Assembly (NCBI GenBank): GCA_018881555.1
Contig: JACAXG010000205.1
Location: forward strand, 1-64,000
From: Amblyornis subalaris
Lineage: Eukaryota > Chordata > Aves > Passeriformes > Ptilonorhynchidae
DNA: 64,000 nt
Direction of reading: 5' to 3'
In this document: piece after piece, positions 37,254 through 52,200 of the stretch
Layout: each line of letters starts with the position of its first letter
Numbering within the stretch: position 1 is the first letter of the stretch
The notes under the pieces: model-generated
Told to the model about the DNA's origin: nothing
The model's database searches: none
What the model saw: the letters and a program-made list of their open reading frames with translations, nothing else
Translations under genes and position numbers: made by a program

Positions 37254-40200
37254 CTTTAAAAACAGAAATTGAAGCAATTCAACTGCTTCTTTTCAGAATT
37301 CTGACATAAGGTAACCAGCAGTATATCTTCCTACATTAAGTGACTTCTCTCAGAACAACCTCCTGAAGTAACTAGCATGAAGAAAGTCTGTGATTGAAGT
37401 AGAGACAATCAGTAATTGTCAGACTGGAGAAATACAGAATTTAAGCAGCAGGCACAACCTGAGGACAATGCTGAAAGCTTAAACCAACTCCATGTCATAA
37501 AAGTTGACCTTCTGTCCAGGCATTACAGCATACTTTACAATATAGTACATAGGAGTCTCAAAAGACATGTCTGCCCTTACTCACCATCTCTTCAAGATCA
37601 GGATTATTTGCATGTTGCCCGTCACGGTTCACTTCTGCATTATTGGCTGCCTGTTGCTGGCCTCCCTCTTGCCTAAAGGGAAACCATCCAGCTTGGTGTC
37701 TATGTAAGAAAGCGGAACAGTTGAAAACCTCTCTTTTGAAAGGAACAGAAAGATTTTTCTTCTATAGCTAACTACTGCAGCAAATTCTGTAGGTAATTTC
37801 AAATGAATGAAGTTACATCTATTTTTCTGTAATTCCTCCTTCTAGATTGAATGGCTATTCTTCAATGTCTGTGTTAAGAAAGGTCTTGCTGTTCACAGCC
37901 CTCAGTTCCAGAAGACAAATGATGTACCATGATTAGGTGACTAAAGATGTAGAATACTTTTTATGGGTCTCCTCCCCGTTTTTAAATACCTAGGTTATAT
38001 AAATTTTCAAAGGCAGCCTTAATTTTCATAGTTAAAATTTGATTTTCCATGGAAAAAATAATTTAAACTTCAGCTAATGCCTGAACCACGTAACCACTGT
38101 AAATTAAATAAGCCTCTTCTACACTTCCAAGTGCCTATCTTCTGATTTCAACTATCCTACCTGTATGAAAAACAGAACCATCCTTGTCAGGACTGAGACT
38201 ACAACGTAAGGAAACTCTCACTGAATGACACCAGTCCAAAACATCAAGCATTACTGCTGTTTTCCACTTCTACTTACATCCCTAAGGTATCTTCATATGC
38301 AAAAGGAAGTGATAACAACAGTACTGGTATTTCTCAAATAAACACAAAATGTGCTTAGGTCTTTATGGTGTGTAATAAAAAAATTAAGTTGCTGTAATTC
38401 TACCAGATGTATTTATTATATTACCACTACCTTAACTCTGCCTAACAAAATCTACTGCACACATCCCATGAGTTATTTTGGAAATACACGTGAGCTTAGC
38501 TCTGCAATTTCATATACAAGCAGAAAGTTTATGGAAGTATATACTGACCTACGTGAGCTTCCCTCTCCTCACCCCCACTTTCTAAATTTTCATCCCAAAA
38601 TTCTACATTTCTACAATACTGATCTGTTAATACCACCAATATGTAAGAACACTGTGTTTCAGGTGTAAGGTGTATCAAACTTTCTGTAAAAATATTTTGA
38701 GAATTACTTCTTTCTTCACATCACTTTCTCTACTTGTTTAATTTATTTTTTTTTAACAGACACACCCTACTGTAAAGGAGCAGTGTGTAAATTTTTGCAT
38801 GTGGATAATTTTTAATTTTAAATGGAATAAACATTAGCACCATATTCCACATTTCAGATCTGCAGCTATACTCAACTGTCGTACTCACAAATAAACCAGC
38901 AGCATGGCTCCCATTACCATGACAAATCGACTGAAAGAAGAATAGAAGTATACAATGCTCAGAAGAATTGCTGCTCTAGAGAACGTGTACATCCAGTCCA
39001 GCCAGTCCCGGTTGAAGTCCTCTTCATTCACTACTGGGCCACCCTGTGCATTCATCTGAACATTTTGGTTTACAGGCCTATTCTCCTGGACGGCTACATT
39101 TGGCACTGCTGCGGGCTCGTGTGCAGGAGCACGTTCGGAATTTACAGCCTGGGCAACTGCAGATCTCACTGGCTCAGTGCTGGAAGTCACTTGGGCTGAA
39201 ACAGCAGCTTGGCTAAAAATTGAAATATAAAACTGGTTTGCCAAAAAACATGCACCATAATTACTAAGCTTGTCTTCTTTTCTACAGTTTCAGATGTAAT
39301 ACATGTCAAAACAAACTACATTTTCCCTTAGATTTTTACTTACTAAGACATTAATTCTAATCCAAGACTGGATTTCATAATTTGCTAGACAAACTTAAGT
39401 GTAAAACAGAGCCCTACAAAATAAATAGACATTTTGATCCTGAAAAAAACATTTAATATATTCTTTTCACTAGTGTAGCTCAGTACTACCTAAGATAATA
39501 CAGACTTACTATTGCATGTAGTACTGACGTACATACATCTGTTGCCACCATATCATCTGTAACGGACTGAACGCAGGATACATAGAAAAACCAGCAGGAA
39601 CACCTTGGCCTGGAAGCTGGTTGCCTATATTGCTAGAAAAGGATATAAAGAAAAATATTCAGCTCTGAAATGCGACATTTATAAAATGTCTTAATACTAA
39701 AAACAAAGCAGCATTTCTCATCTCATTTGTTCCCCTAAAATAATTCACTGAAATAACACCAAAACAACATGTAATGAGACCATTCCAAAAAAGCATTAAA
39801 TTTTCATAACAGAAATTAATAGCAAAGTTATTTCTATAGAAAGGATATTTGGTTTTGTACTTAGTAAGTCTCTAGCTACATCTCTGGGACAAAATGATGC
39901 TGAAAATTTTTCAAGAACTGTTTTGACTGCAGAAATTCTTCCATACAATTCCTTTTAAGTTCAGAGGTCATCCTTAAAGGTGTTACAAGAGCTCTAAAGC
40001 GAAAACCTACTATGTTCTATGGCTTTCTTTTAGAAGCAATACCTGAAATATCACTGTGATCAAAGGCATGAAGAAATAACGTAAGCAAAGACAACAAACT
40101 AATCTTTCAGATACAGCTTCTGAAGATTGCAACTAAGAACACTGTAAAGGATTTACTTTCCCCCCCTTCAATATTTTGAGCATAAGTGATTCTCCTCCCT

Positions 40201-43200
40201 ATGGGCTTTTAACTCCAGTTCACATGCAAGAGAGATAAAACTCCTCTACACAAGTTTCATGTGTGGTTTTGTCTGCTATTAGACTTCTTAGCCTCTCTTA
40301 CCTCCTAGAGCATATAGCATGTTTTGGCAAGTTTTCCAACTCTTTCCCAAAAGATTTTGATGTAGTGAACTGTAGTAAACCAGGACATCTTTCAGGACAG
40401 CATGAGAGTATAAAGCATGAAGAAAAGTTTATTCAGACTGCAGGTAGCAAAAGCTGAGACTGCTGTAATTGTACTGCAGACTACACCTGTTCCCTAAGTA
40501 AGGCACTCCCTGCAAAGATATCACCAAGAGATTTCATTAGTCTACCAGGCATTCAGATATACACGACATGCCCAGAAAGAAAGATGGGAGGAAGACATTA
40601 AAATCTTTTTTTCCCTGTTACACGAGTAGGTATTTCACTGTAATTCTGGACAAGAGCCTGCCATGCAACTCCTTGACCTCTGCTAAAACTGTTTTGTTTG
40701 CATTTAGTGATAACCTGTTTTGACAATAGTTTGGGGAGGGAAAAAAAAAGGCAAGCAAAAGTACTTTCCTGATACCAAATACAAACTGAGATAATCACAG
40801 GCATTACTCTAGGTTTATTTTAAAAATTGAAAGGGTTAACTAGCAGCCCTGCTGATGCTATTTATTTATGCATAATTAACATGTTGAAACAGAAACTCTG
40901 TGAAGCTACTACTGACAAACATTAATCATGATTTACAGTTGCAAGCTATAAGAATGTGTTTTTCTATCCCTGGAACTGGCAAACACTTTGAGAGATAAGA
41001 CTCCTCCAAAATTCATAAGACATTTGACGTCAAAATGTAAAGATGATTTAAATATTCTATATGAGTGCCATTAAGTATTATTCTGAGACAAACCACTGAG
41101 CAGTGTCTCAATTTCAAGCAGGTAGAGTATCAGATGGGGTTCTCAACAGGCAGGATCACTCATTTCCACCTCAGTCACCAAAAAGCCGTGCCACCCAACT
41201 TTCCTGATTGAGTTCTGAAGGAATTTGCCAGCTCCTTTTCTCATCAAATACAGATTTTAGGGCTCTTGTTTGTAACTGCTATGTTGAGCTCAAAAAAAGT
41301 TGAGAGGCCTTAGGCTAACAGCTTGCCCTCACAGATACATTTTTTAGAAATATTGCTGGATTTGAGCCTCTCCTTTCTTCCAAACTCTTTCAAAAGTTGC
41401 TTTCTTGATGTCTTAAAGCTTAATAGTAGATTAAGCAGCCAGTCAAACAAGATAAATCACAAAAGTTCAGTTACAGTCACGTTCTTTTCTTTCACATTCA
41501 AATATTTTGGTGGGGTTTTAATTTTTTTTTTCCTTTTTTTCCAATAGCTTTTTTGGAAGATGTGACTTTTTGAGAAGCAAGACTTAGTTTTTCAGGATCT
41601 GGCTCCATTAATTGAACAAAAGTAGACTGGCTTACAACTGGCTTCTGGCTTAGAATGCCAACAAGTACAGCAGGATTTTGTTTGCTCATCAAAAATCAAA
41701 ATGAGGCAGATGTTGTCAATTATACAGCTATTACAGTTGCCAGGGTATTAAATTAGCTTATGAAATTCAGAAACAAATCTAAACAGTGCAACAACGTAGT
41801 TCAGTGAGAAGAACCTCCCCAAAAGAAGAGGATCCTCTCAGCAAAGCAAGCCAGCTTGCTCTTCAAGGAAAAAGGGAAGTAGCACATACTTTTCTCCTCA
41901 TCTTTTTCCAAAAGGAGGAGAAAGAGATAGGAAGCAGAGTATTTCAAAAGAATAGCAGCAACAGCTTAAGAGCAAAGAAGCAAACAGGATCTGTACAGGC
42001 ATTCCAAGACTGGAGAACAAAGCAGAGCAGACAACACAAGAACAGTTAGATAAGCCAGAGAACAGTTCAAATGATAGAGGTGGCTTCAGAATACTCTGAA
42101 AAGGCACATGGGGCTCCTCCAGATGGCTAGAAAGCTCAAAATTACTTCTTTTGGTCTATAGAAAACACACGAATGAACTAACCAGCACTGAATTTGAGTG
42201 TAAGGTCATCATGAAGATACTGCTCACCACTAGTGGAAAATTAAGACTTTTTATTCAGACTTAAAAGCTCATTCTCTGTCACCTGCATGATTGACAATAA
42301 TTGCATTTGTTTAACCTTTACCCACAGACATTTCATTAAGGGTTCATCTTATACAAGCCTGGTATATCAACTTCAGGTGATATTTCAGTATCCTCCACTA
42401 TGTTATTTGCTACTTAGAAGAAAATACAGTGAACAAAGGTGACTGATGCAGAAAGGTATTTATGTGCTAGAACATACTGCATGCTGTCAGTATGCAATTT
42501 TGTTGTTTGCTTTCAAACATTACTGTGTGCACAATACAAAAACATTTCACTAGATGGGCCACCCACACCTGACAAATGATTTCACTGCCTTGATGCACCT
42601 TGTCTGTTTACCGCTTCCAAGTACTCTCCAATCTGAAATGCAAACCTTCTCAGGGCTGAGCCTATCTGCTGCTTGTACCTGCCCAGCACAGCAGAGGCCC
42701 TGATCCACAACTAAGTCCACAAGAGCAGACAATGCTGTGCTTGCTCTCCACAGCTAAAGACTAACTTTGGTAGATACATGAACTACTTGCCCAGTCCTCC
42801 CTCAAGTTTAGATTTTTGGAAAACAGCATTTGCAAAAACTCAAAAGCAACAGAAAGTTGGGCTTTTTTCCGCCATAATACTTTAACAATCTGAACTAAAT
42901 GTTGTTTTCCCAAAGGATATTCAACTGACACACTGCAGCTTTAAGCCAGGAGCTGAAAAAACATCAAAACCATAAATTAATCCCCTAACATTCACATTTT
43001 TACAAATCAATGGAAGTATTGAGAAGTGCTCAAGAAAACTGACCCTCACATAAATTTTCAAACATCTGGAGACCTTTCCCCATCAGTAGTGCCTATAGTT
43101 CATCATGCACCTACAATAAAAAGTGTTTGGTCATGAAAATACAGGAAAAAATCAACAAAGTAACACCAGTTTCAGAGCTATGAATCTTCATTATTCCTAA

Positions 43201-46200
43201 CAAGTCTTGATCTGTATATAAATTACATTAAAGCCAGATTCCACTGCCCCAAATGATGTTTAAGAGACAGCTGAAAAAACGGAGGGCATTTCCGACTGCT
43301 GGAATACAAGCAGCAGTGCCCAAAAGCAAACCCAGATGCATCTGAGAAGACTACTGAAGCATCAAAAAGGGTTTTTAAAGAGCAAACAGACTACAGCAGG
43401 CACTGGACACAGATTATTTGGAGTTGAGCAGAGCCAGTACTCGGCAGTCCAAATCTACTTTAAGTTCTGACAGCATTCCATTAAAACACTTTCCCAAAAA
43501 AAGGCCTAAGATTATTTAGGGTTTGTTTATTCTGGCATTGTTCAGATTAGGAATGCACTCCTGGAAAACTCCAGCCACTTCCTCTTACTACAGTTCTGTT
43601 TGCACCACAGAATGCTCTTGGATCACCATCTGGATTCCTTTTGGAATACACAAAACTGAAATATGTGATTACAGTTATGAAATGTGTGATTAGTCACAAA
43701 CAGGACTCTATTCCAAGTAAGCAAGCTAGATATAGTCCAAGTAAGACTGAAACCCCTGAAGTATGTTCAGTGATGTCAGGTTCTCAGCACTTCTTTCAGT
43801 CTACAGATCCACTCCTCTCAATCCACATTACATCCTAGACATAGGAAGTCATAGACTTAGCATTTTTAATTTACTTTTAAGTTATTCTTTCTTTCAAAGA
43901 CAGCAATGTCTTCCAAACTCACATGTCCCGCTGTATTTTAATTGAATTAAATCAGCCCAAAGACTGAACAATGTTTCCTTTTTGAAGTCCATGGACTATT
44001 CAGTTCACCACGGTTTTGACAAAAACTCACTCAGAGTATGTTTATGTGACAAGCTAATCAGAAAAACATTAAAACTTCTTACAGATTAGTCATTTACACA
44101 ATACATAATAAATTACTTCTAGAATTAATTTACATTACACCAACAGCAGTCTTGACAGTCAACCTGGTCTCACCTAGGTCTGTCAGAAAGGCAAATATGA
44201 CCACTTCTGTGAAGATGCATTTGGTCAGAATAACATAAGTGCTCCACCCACTGCAGAGGCAGTTTCTTCCCAGCAGACAGTACATTTCAGATAATAAAAA
44301 AAATTTGAAGGAATTCAAGATGAAAACTAGCAAGACTAGTAAAGTCTAAGTTCATTTTAACAAGAGCATGTAAATTACACTGGAACTAAATAAACTTTCA
44401 ACAGTTCTTGGCATTTGTTTTCTCTCCATCAAGAGAAACAATTGTTACTGATAGCACATTCATATCTTACGGTTTTTTGTTTCAACATTCTCCAAAGTAG
44501 GTTTTTAGAATATATATATACAATATATACAACATATATATAATACTATACAGTACTGGGAGAATACCTTGTCAGAAAGAAACTTGAAAGTGCTCCCTGA
44601 GGAAATGACAGCTACCATCTCAGAACACACCATCCTCCTGTTTTTGCCTTGGAACAAACTACTACTACTATTAACAACAACAAAAACATAATGTTTAAGC
44701 AGCTGCAAAGGTCACATGGGTTAAAATTCCTAAAGCTGCTTTTTAAGCACAAAACAAATGACAGAATTTTGATGGTTATGCAATAACAGATCTGATCTAG
44801 AAATGTACACTGGTTACATTTCACTGATATGTATGAAAATCCTTAAACATTATGTTGTAGATAACACAAACACATACTCAAAACACCTATATATGACTGC
44901 TACAGCTGAATCCAATACGGAAAAGTGAAGAACTACATCTCTTATGTGTCAAAAACTAAGAACCATCATATTCTGATATTAATTTAGTGTTGAGTATTAC
45001 ACTACAGGACAGAAAAAACAAACAGAAGCAATAATTTTATCAGTTACACTACTAACTACATCCACTAGATATACTAAAGCTGCGCTTGTCCAAAAATATT
45101 GAAGGCAGAAAGCTTAAAGAATAAAAAAACGGCCTGAAGGGGAGCACCAAGAGCAATTCCTCTTTGATTGACTACTGGCTAAAACCATCAATTTTCACGT
45201 GGAAACATTTCTAATGTGACTTATGCTTCAAGATGAACTAGCCAAATTATTTTGCAGACTGTGAAAGAAACATAATTGCAACCGAATATTTACAGCACTT
45301 TAAAGAGTATCAAAGAGAGAGGATTGCTTCAGTCTCACTTACCCTTGCATTAAATAAGGGAACTGGTGGCTTGGTGTGGGATTGCTGTGTGCTTGTGGAA
45401 GATTACGATGCCTCACTCCATCTGCATTAGTGTTCAAAGAAGTAGAAGTAGCTTCTTGGTTTGTGGGTGAGGCAGCAGTTGATCCAGAATGGTCTAAATT
45501 CTTAAAAATAAATAAAATTGAAGCTGTGGATCTTTTGCCACAGTAACAAGATTTACTACTGTGTCTTAAAAAAACTATTTGCTTTAATGTTTTGTCACAA
45601 GTTTTATTGAGAATGCAAACATTGAATAAGTCTTCTGGGGTTTTATTGGTTCTGGCAAGCCTTCATAAAAACAGAAATTCCAAATCGCACTCAGGTGCAT
45701 GGGGAACAAAAAAGAAATTTTCAGAAAGACTCAACACTTGATAGTTTCCAGAGAAAACCACAAATCAATGGGAATCATAGTTTCAAAAAGCTGAAGCAAA
45801 CTAAAACTTAATTGAAAGAATATTTAGCAGCAACAAAAATTCCAGTGGCTATCATTAACAGAATTAACTACAACCTCAGGATATGACTCTATTCAGAGAC
45901 AACAGTGCCTGAAGTGGCTTAAAATACCATTCCTCTATACCTGTCTTTAGTTACCCCTTCTACTCTTCATGCTCTTCGCCCTCTTCACTGTGCCCCGTGC
46001 CCAATCGAAATTGCTGTGCTCACTGCTGGAAGGGGGCTATCAGTGGGAATAGGGAAATAACTAGGAGTTATTTAGGCTTCCAGGAACACACCTAAAACTA
46101 GTGTCAGACTTTCAATACTTTCCAAGACTCAATCCAACTCTGGAATTGGGACACCACCTGGCTCCTAAACTGTTTGTCACCATAACAAGACTACGATTTG

Positions 46201-49200
46201 GCCACTGAGATGCACTATTTCAGCTTTAAAAAATCCCCAAATCCTGTTGCTAAGAATTACTGAAATGTTTACTCAGTAGAAAATCCTCTTCAACTTTGAC
46301 AACTCAGAAAGTGAGGAGGTGCAATTACTTAAGACATCCATATCACATTTGCCCTACAAAGGAAAACAAGAAAAATTTACCACTAGACAATGGGGGTGAG
46401 TGGGAGTAAAAATAAAAAACAAATAGAAGGACAAAGGCCATTCAAGCTTTGGGTTTAGGCTGTTTCCTCCAAAGTATTATGAGCATAGCTCTGTGCTTTG
46501 TGCAGTCATTAATACAGTCATTCAAATACAACATTTACAACTGATGTACACAGCAATAAAACATTCGCAAAGGAGGTCCCCTGTGCCTTGCTTACAAACA
46601 GAAATACAAATACAGCCTTTGAAAAGATGTTGTAACCACTGTCCCCTCTCTACCACTGCTTAAACTGCTCATGTTTCTGACTGTCACAGCAGCCTGATAC
46701 AGGCCCTATCAGAAGAATGAAGACAGACAGCTTAGAAGCGCATTCTCCATATGCTGACAATCCACACACCTCAGATGAAAAATATCTACAATGATATTGT
46801 ATATATCCCTTTCTGAATAACCTTCAAGGGTTGCTTAGTGATACTGCCAACTCTGGAAAAAGCCAAAAATTACAGTAATGACTACCAAGTCCTCAACAGA
46901 AATCATAACTGCACTTAAAACACAGTATGACCAATGATTATCATCATTTTTGGAGGGTGTGAAGCGGGGAAGGCTCAAACCACCACAAACAAACGTGTTC
47001 TGTTAACAATTTAACTAATAGAAGTGTTAAGAACACTTTCTATTTTTCACTGTCATACAGACACTATGACTACCTCGAAGTTCATGCAGAAGTACTGGCC
47101 AATTCCTGTCAAACAGAATAAAACCTGGCCAAGTTCCACCTGTATCTCACGACAATGGCAATATTTTGACTGGTCTCTCTTAAATTTTCACAAAACAAAT
47201 CTGAACTTCTTTTTTTAGTATTCTCAATACACCATTCAATTTCTGCCAAAGATACAGGGATACAGAGAGAAAGGAAAATGTACTTTTCGATACAGTGTTA
47301 AAACGAAAGAATATTTTATAAAACGTAGTGCTTTATCATCTAATAAACATAACTGTATTACAATTTGAAAAAAGGTCATCTTTGTTTAAATAAAATGACA
47401 CCCTTAAATAATCAAGTCTAATTGCACAAATTTATATGGCATGCTCTACTTTCAACACACTATTTCACAGTCAGATATAAAAGGTTAAAAGACAAATCAA
47501 TGGCAAATTTCCTTAGTGTAAAAGGAATTCATGTCCTGGGTATGAAAAAAACTCACTGAGCTACTGCTGGAGGTTGAAGCTCCGTGACCTTCTCTACTGG
47601 TGCTGGGTTTTGGAGAACTTGGGGGTGTCCGAGATGTACAAACCAGATGAACCATATGATATTCATCTTGCTAAAAATTAAAGAAATCGAAGAGCTAAAG
47701 CAACAATATTGGAGTAATTTACAAGTAAAAACGGTCTTTAAAAATCCACTTTCAAAGCTGCATTTGCAAACACTAAAGAAACATTATAAAAATCAGAGAG
47801 ACCATAAAGAAACATTTGAGCCCAGCATAAGAGAATCCCACTGGTTCACAGCTAATGTCTTCTTAGAAGCTGTCTACAATAATATTTGGAACACTGACTT
47901 TATCCCAGTTCTCCCTAGAACTGCAGCATAGCAGAACCAATGGAATAATCCTGGGAGAAATGTGAGGAAGTATATCACGAGCTTTAACTTTTATTTTGGA
48001 AGAAGGTCAAACCTTTTACAGGGCTCAGTTTCCCTAAAGTTAAGAACACTTACATTTGCACTTAGATCTATGAAAAGTGTTATTCAATAAAGACATCAGG
48101 GTAGATGAAAAATGAAGGTGCTGGAATTCCAAAAGCAGATCAAGATAATAAAAATGTACCAGCCATTGCATTTACCTCACTCCTGTCTAAGCCTGGCTCA
48201 AGCCTAACTTGAAGACACCCAACTGAAGGGCCCCTGCAGATATTCCACACTCAGAGAATGCTAATCAAAGTGCTAGATGTGGCTTGAGTATTCCTAAACA
48301 TTTGAAAGTGAGGAAGCAAATGCATGACAACTTCAATGTAAAGCTATTTCACTGTACCAAATTAAAACCCCCCATTATATGGCCACAGCAACAGAACAGC
48401 TATGGCTGCATATTTAAATTGCACACTGCAACTTCCTCAGTAACTGAATTTTAAACAAGAGAAGCAAGAAAAACACTCCTCTATCCTCTTCTGAAATCAG
48501 CATGGTGCAGGCAAGCTGCCATTTTTAATGAGATGACATTCAGAAATGCTGTGTTTGGATGGGGTTTTCTAACTACGAAAAAAGTGCTGTAACACCCACT
48601 TACCCATTTTTATGGTTTTAATCTTCAGAAACAAAGAAAACTAGTTAAATGTTTTTATACATTGCTGTGCATTACTTCTAGCATAGCTGAGGCACAGTCA
48701 CTGAAACTCCTCCCCCTATATCACTCTCTAACCCCAAGCATAGCCTCACTACTCCATTAAGTGTAATTTCTTACCAGTGACTGATAGCAATAATCAGAAA
48801 GCACTGAACACAGGGGATCAGCACTCTGATCACGTCAACAGCCTTTAACCTAACTAGTCACCTTCCTCCTAGGTAAGAATTTATGCCCCTGGGAAAGGCA
48901 AGGGAAGCCAGACATATCACTGGTAAGCTTAGAGCGTATAGCTTTATTAAATGTGACAGTTTATTGTAATATATTTCTATTCATACATAATGTGTTGGAC
49001 ATCACTATGCTGGAAAAGTGCCACAACTTCCAGCCTCGAGATATAAAGTATCAGTGAAATGACAATGGCCAGTACCAAAGAGCAAGTACCACAAAGCTAA
49101 ACTGACCGATGTCGTAAGTCCTCAGATCATATTAGGAATGTATAACTAACCAAGTAGGAAGAATATGGCAGAGAATGAGACTGAATTTAAGTTTCGTCAT

Positions 49201-52200
49201 ACCTTTTTCTTCTGAAAGCTCTTAAAAGCTTGAGCAAAAAACTCCTTCCAACACAAATTTCTAACTTTGTGCTTAAGACTGGTGTGTTTTCAAATCCACT
49301 AACTTTCTTTAACTACACCTGAGGCCTGTAACTACTAAAATCCCTTTAAAGTCAAGCGTTCCTCTTCCTGTATAGGGAAGGAAGATGTTAGTTACGAAGT
49401 TTCTCCTCTAGCACATAAGAAAGGTTTGAAATCTTGTTTTCTAAAACCAGTCTGCTGCAAGCAGGCCAAGTGAATTCAAGGGATTCAGATTTCATTTTGC
49501 CCTTAGCAAGCAAAACTAAGCTTTGAGATAAGTTATATAAGCATTTCCTTGAACTTTTAAAGTGGTATGGGACATACGCTGGCAACAGTCCAGCTTCAGT
49601 TTACTAGTAAACCTACACATAGTAAACTGCAATAATTTGTTTTGGTAAGCAGTTTAATCCCGTTTCATAAAAATCTATTTCAGAATAAAGATTCTAAAGT
49701 AACAGCAGTGCTAGTCTGCTGAAGCAATACTCAAGACTCCTGTGCATCTGTTTCTCCATCCTTAATACTTAAGTTCAGTAAAGCACCATTTGCTTTTAGA
49801 CATTTTCCTCCATACAAAGTTTTAAAATGTGACCCACCCACTCTTGCAGCCTGTACATTCATTTTTATCTCAATACATTACCAAAAAGTGTCATTACCAA
49901 CACCCAGGTACTGTATTACAGAGTTCACCTATTTCATAGGATTAAAAACTGTGTAAAGACCTGAAATATTTCCCCAATAACAGCTATTGACTCATCCTGA
50001 GCTGTTTACAAAGAATTTAGATTACTCAACATAATGCATCGTGTTTTCTGCCACCATCAAAATTGAAACAAATGTTCTTTATAATCTACCCTAAATATCT
50101 TGTTCAATACATTTTTAAGAATTTTACTAACTTAATGAAGTCCCTATTACTTGGTAGCATCAATCCAAACTATTTGAACCAGTTTGAGAACCAAGTGTTC
50201 TCCAAGATTTCCTCCATGAGATGTAACGCATATTCAGGATTAGGATTTAAATGTTGACTGAAGAACCCAAAATTAGATTAATAGATTTTTCCAATAAGAA
50301 CCAACAGAATAAAAAAAGAAATAAATTAAAAGAGGAAGAACCAACTAACTTTCAAACATCATCATGGTTAATAGCTGACAAATCAGAAACATGACAATGA
50401 ACAGCTTCCCCAGGAAATCACTCAGGAATTTAGAATTTCGGTTTTGCGTATTAAATGTATTACCCTTAGTTTGCTTGCACAAGTGCCATTTTTAATGTAA
50501 GTTCTGGATTTAAGGCTGTACAAGAAATTAAATGATGTCCCAAATAAACACAAATACGTTATATTATTCCATTTATGTGACAGCGGTAACTGTCCAAAGA
50601 AGTCAAGGCCAGGGTGGAGCTCTGAGCAACCTGGTCTAGTGGAAGGTGCCCTGCCTGTGGCAGGAGGGTTGGAACTAGATGATCTATAAGGTCCCTTCCA
50701 ACCCAAGCCATTCCATGATACACTACATATCACTTGCCTGGAAACATGACTCAATCCAAAAGTTTCATAATCCTGCACACAGAGGATATTTGAAAATACA
50801 TTTTCCAGAACATATCAACATCATATGGTTACATCTCTCAATACAACAATGAAAATTTGAAGTTAAACAACACGAATCTAAACTCCTACTTCCCAAAAAG
50901 GGGAGTTGATCAAATATTGTAATGTGTCCATTAAAAGCTTACTTTTCTGAGAACATCTTTCAGCTGCAGATGATCAGGAAGCAGTCTGCCAGAATACACC
51001 AGTCTCTGATCCTTTGTAGACTAGGAGATGGGGACAAAGAAAGGAATTTAGCTTTTTTCCTGCTGTACAGGTATACAGCTGGAAATAACATCTGCACATG
51101 AGAAAATCCCTTATAAGTCCAACCACCAACAAACAGCCTTAAAAACGAGCCTTCGAAAGTCCAACTCACAAATTAATTCTGAAAAAGAATTCTGCTATTA
51201 AGCAATCAGCAAGAATACCATAACAATTAACACTTAATGGCAAATGCTTATCGAGAAAACTTCCAAGTACATTCAAAAATTCCTGTCTTTTAGTGATTTG
51301 TTCTTTACCCTGCTCCGGTTCCCAGGCACTTTCCGAAAATATAGATGGAGACATGGTTGGGGCAAAAAAAAGACCAAAAAATCATCTCCCGAAAACAGGT
51401 AGTAGAATGACGGAATGATAATTAAAGTATGCAGAAGAAGAGCACAAATTTCAATCTTTTTTGACAAGGAATTTCTGTTATTAGTCTTTACCCCACCCTC
51501 ACTCCCCCTCAAAAAAAACAAACAAAAAACAAACAACGCCATAAGAGAAAAGAGAGAGGAAAGCATTAAAAAGCATGAAGCAGCAAAACCGTTCTTTCAA
51601 GGTAGCCTTCCAGCTTGGGTGTTTTTTCCCCTATTCTTACAGTTCCGCAGTAGTTTAAAATAACCTACTGTTGTAAACAAGGATTTATTTTTTCAACAAA
51701 TGATATGCTATTCAAATGATATTAACTTTGGACTATTCTATACAATAGAAATAATGACAAAATTATTTTTAAAAGGAAACTATCTGGGGTACCTATATAC
51801 AGTAAGATGTCCAGTACACACTAAAGCAAGCAGCTTAATTGATTGAACAAAACAAAGAAAAACAACCCCACTCAATTAAGTTTATGATGTCAAAAAAAGT
51901 TGTACATAGTCTTCACACTAGTTGGTGACTAACATGCTGCAACTGTGAATATACAGGTCCCTTTTCTCAAAAAAAAAAGCTCCCAAATATTTACAATTTT
52001 GGAAGAATTTTAAAGAGAATCCAATTGTCACACCAGTTCAGTTTAACTCCTGCTTGCACCCTACATTAATTCAGTAGCATTTATCACTTGAAGGATAGCA
52101 CTAACAGAAGCAAATGCTAAATGAAGAAATCTAGCCTAACATCAGTGGAACAGACAGGCATTATCAGCAGGAACTACTTGAAGAATTTTCATGCAAACAG

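Noticed and set aside
47584..47931. 115-residue plus-strand frame overlapping HERPUD2 exon 3
   Set aside because: It is antisense to a conserved exon and continues into intron sequence; it resembles nothing known.
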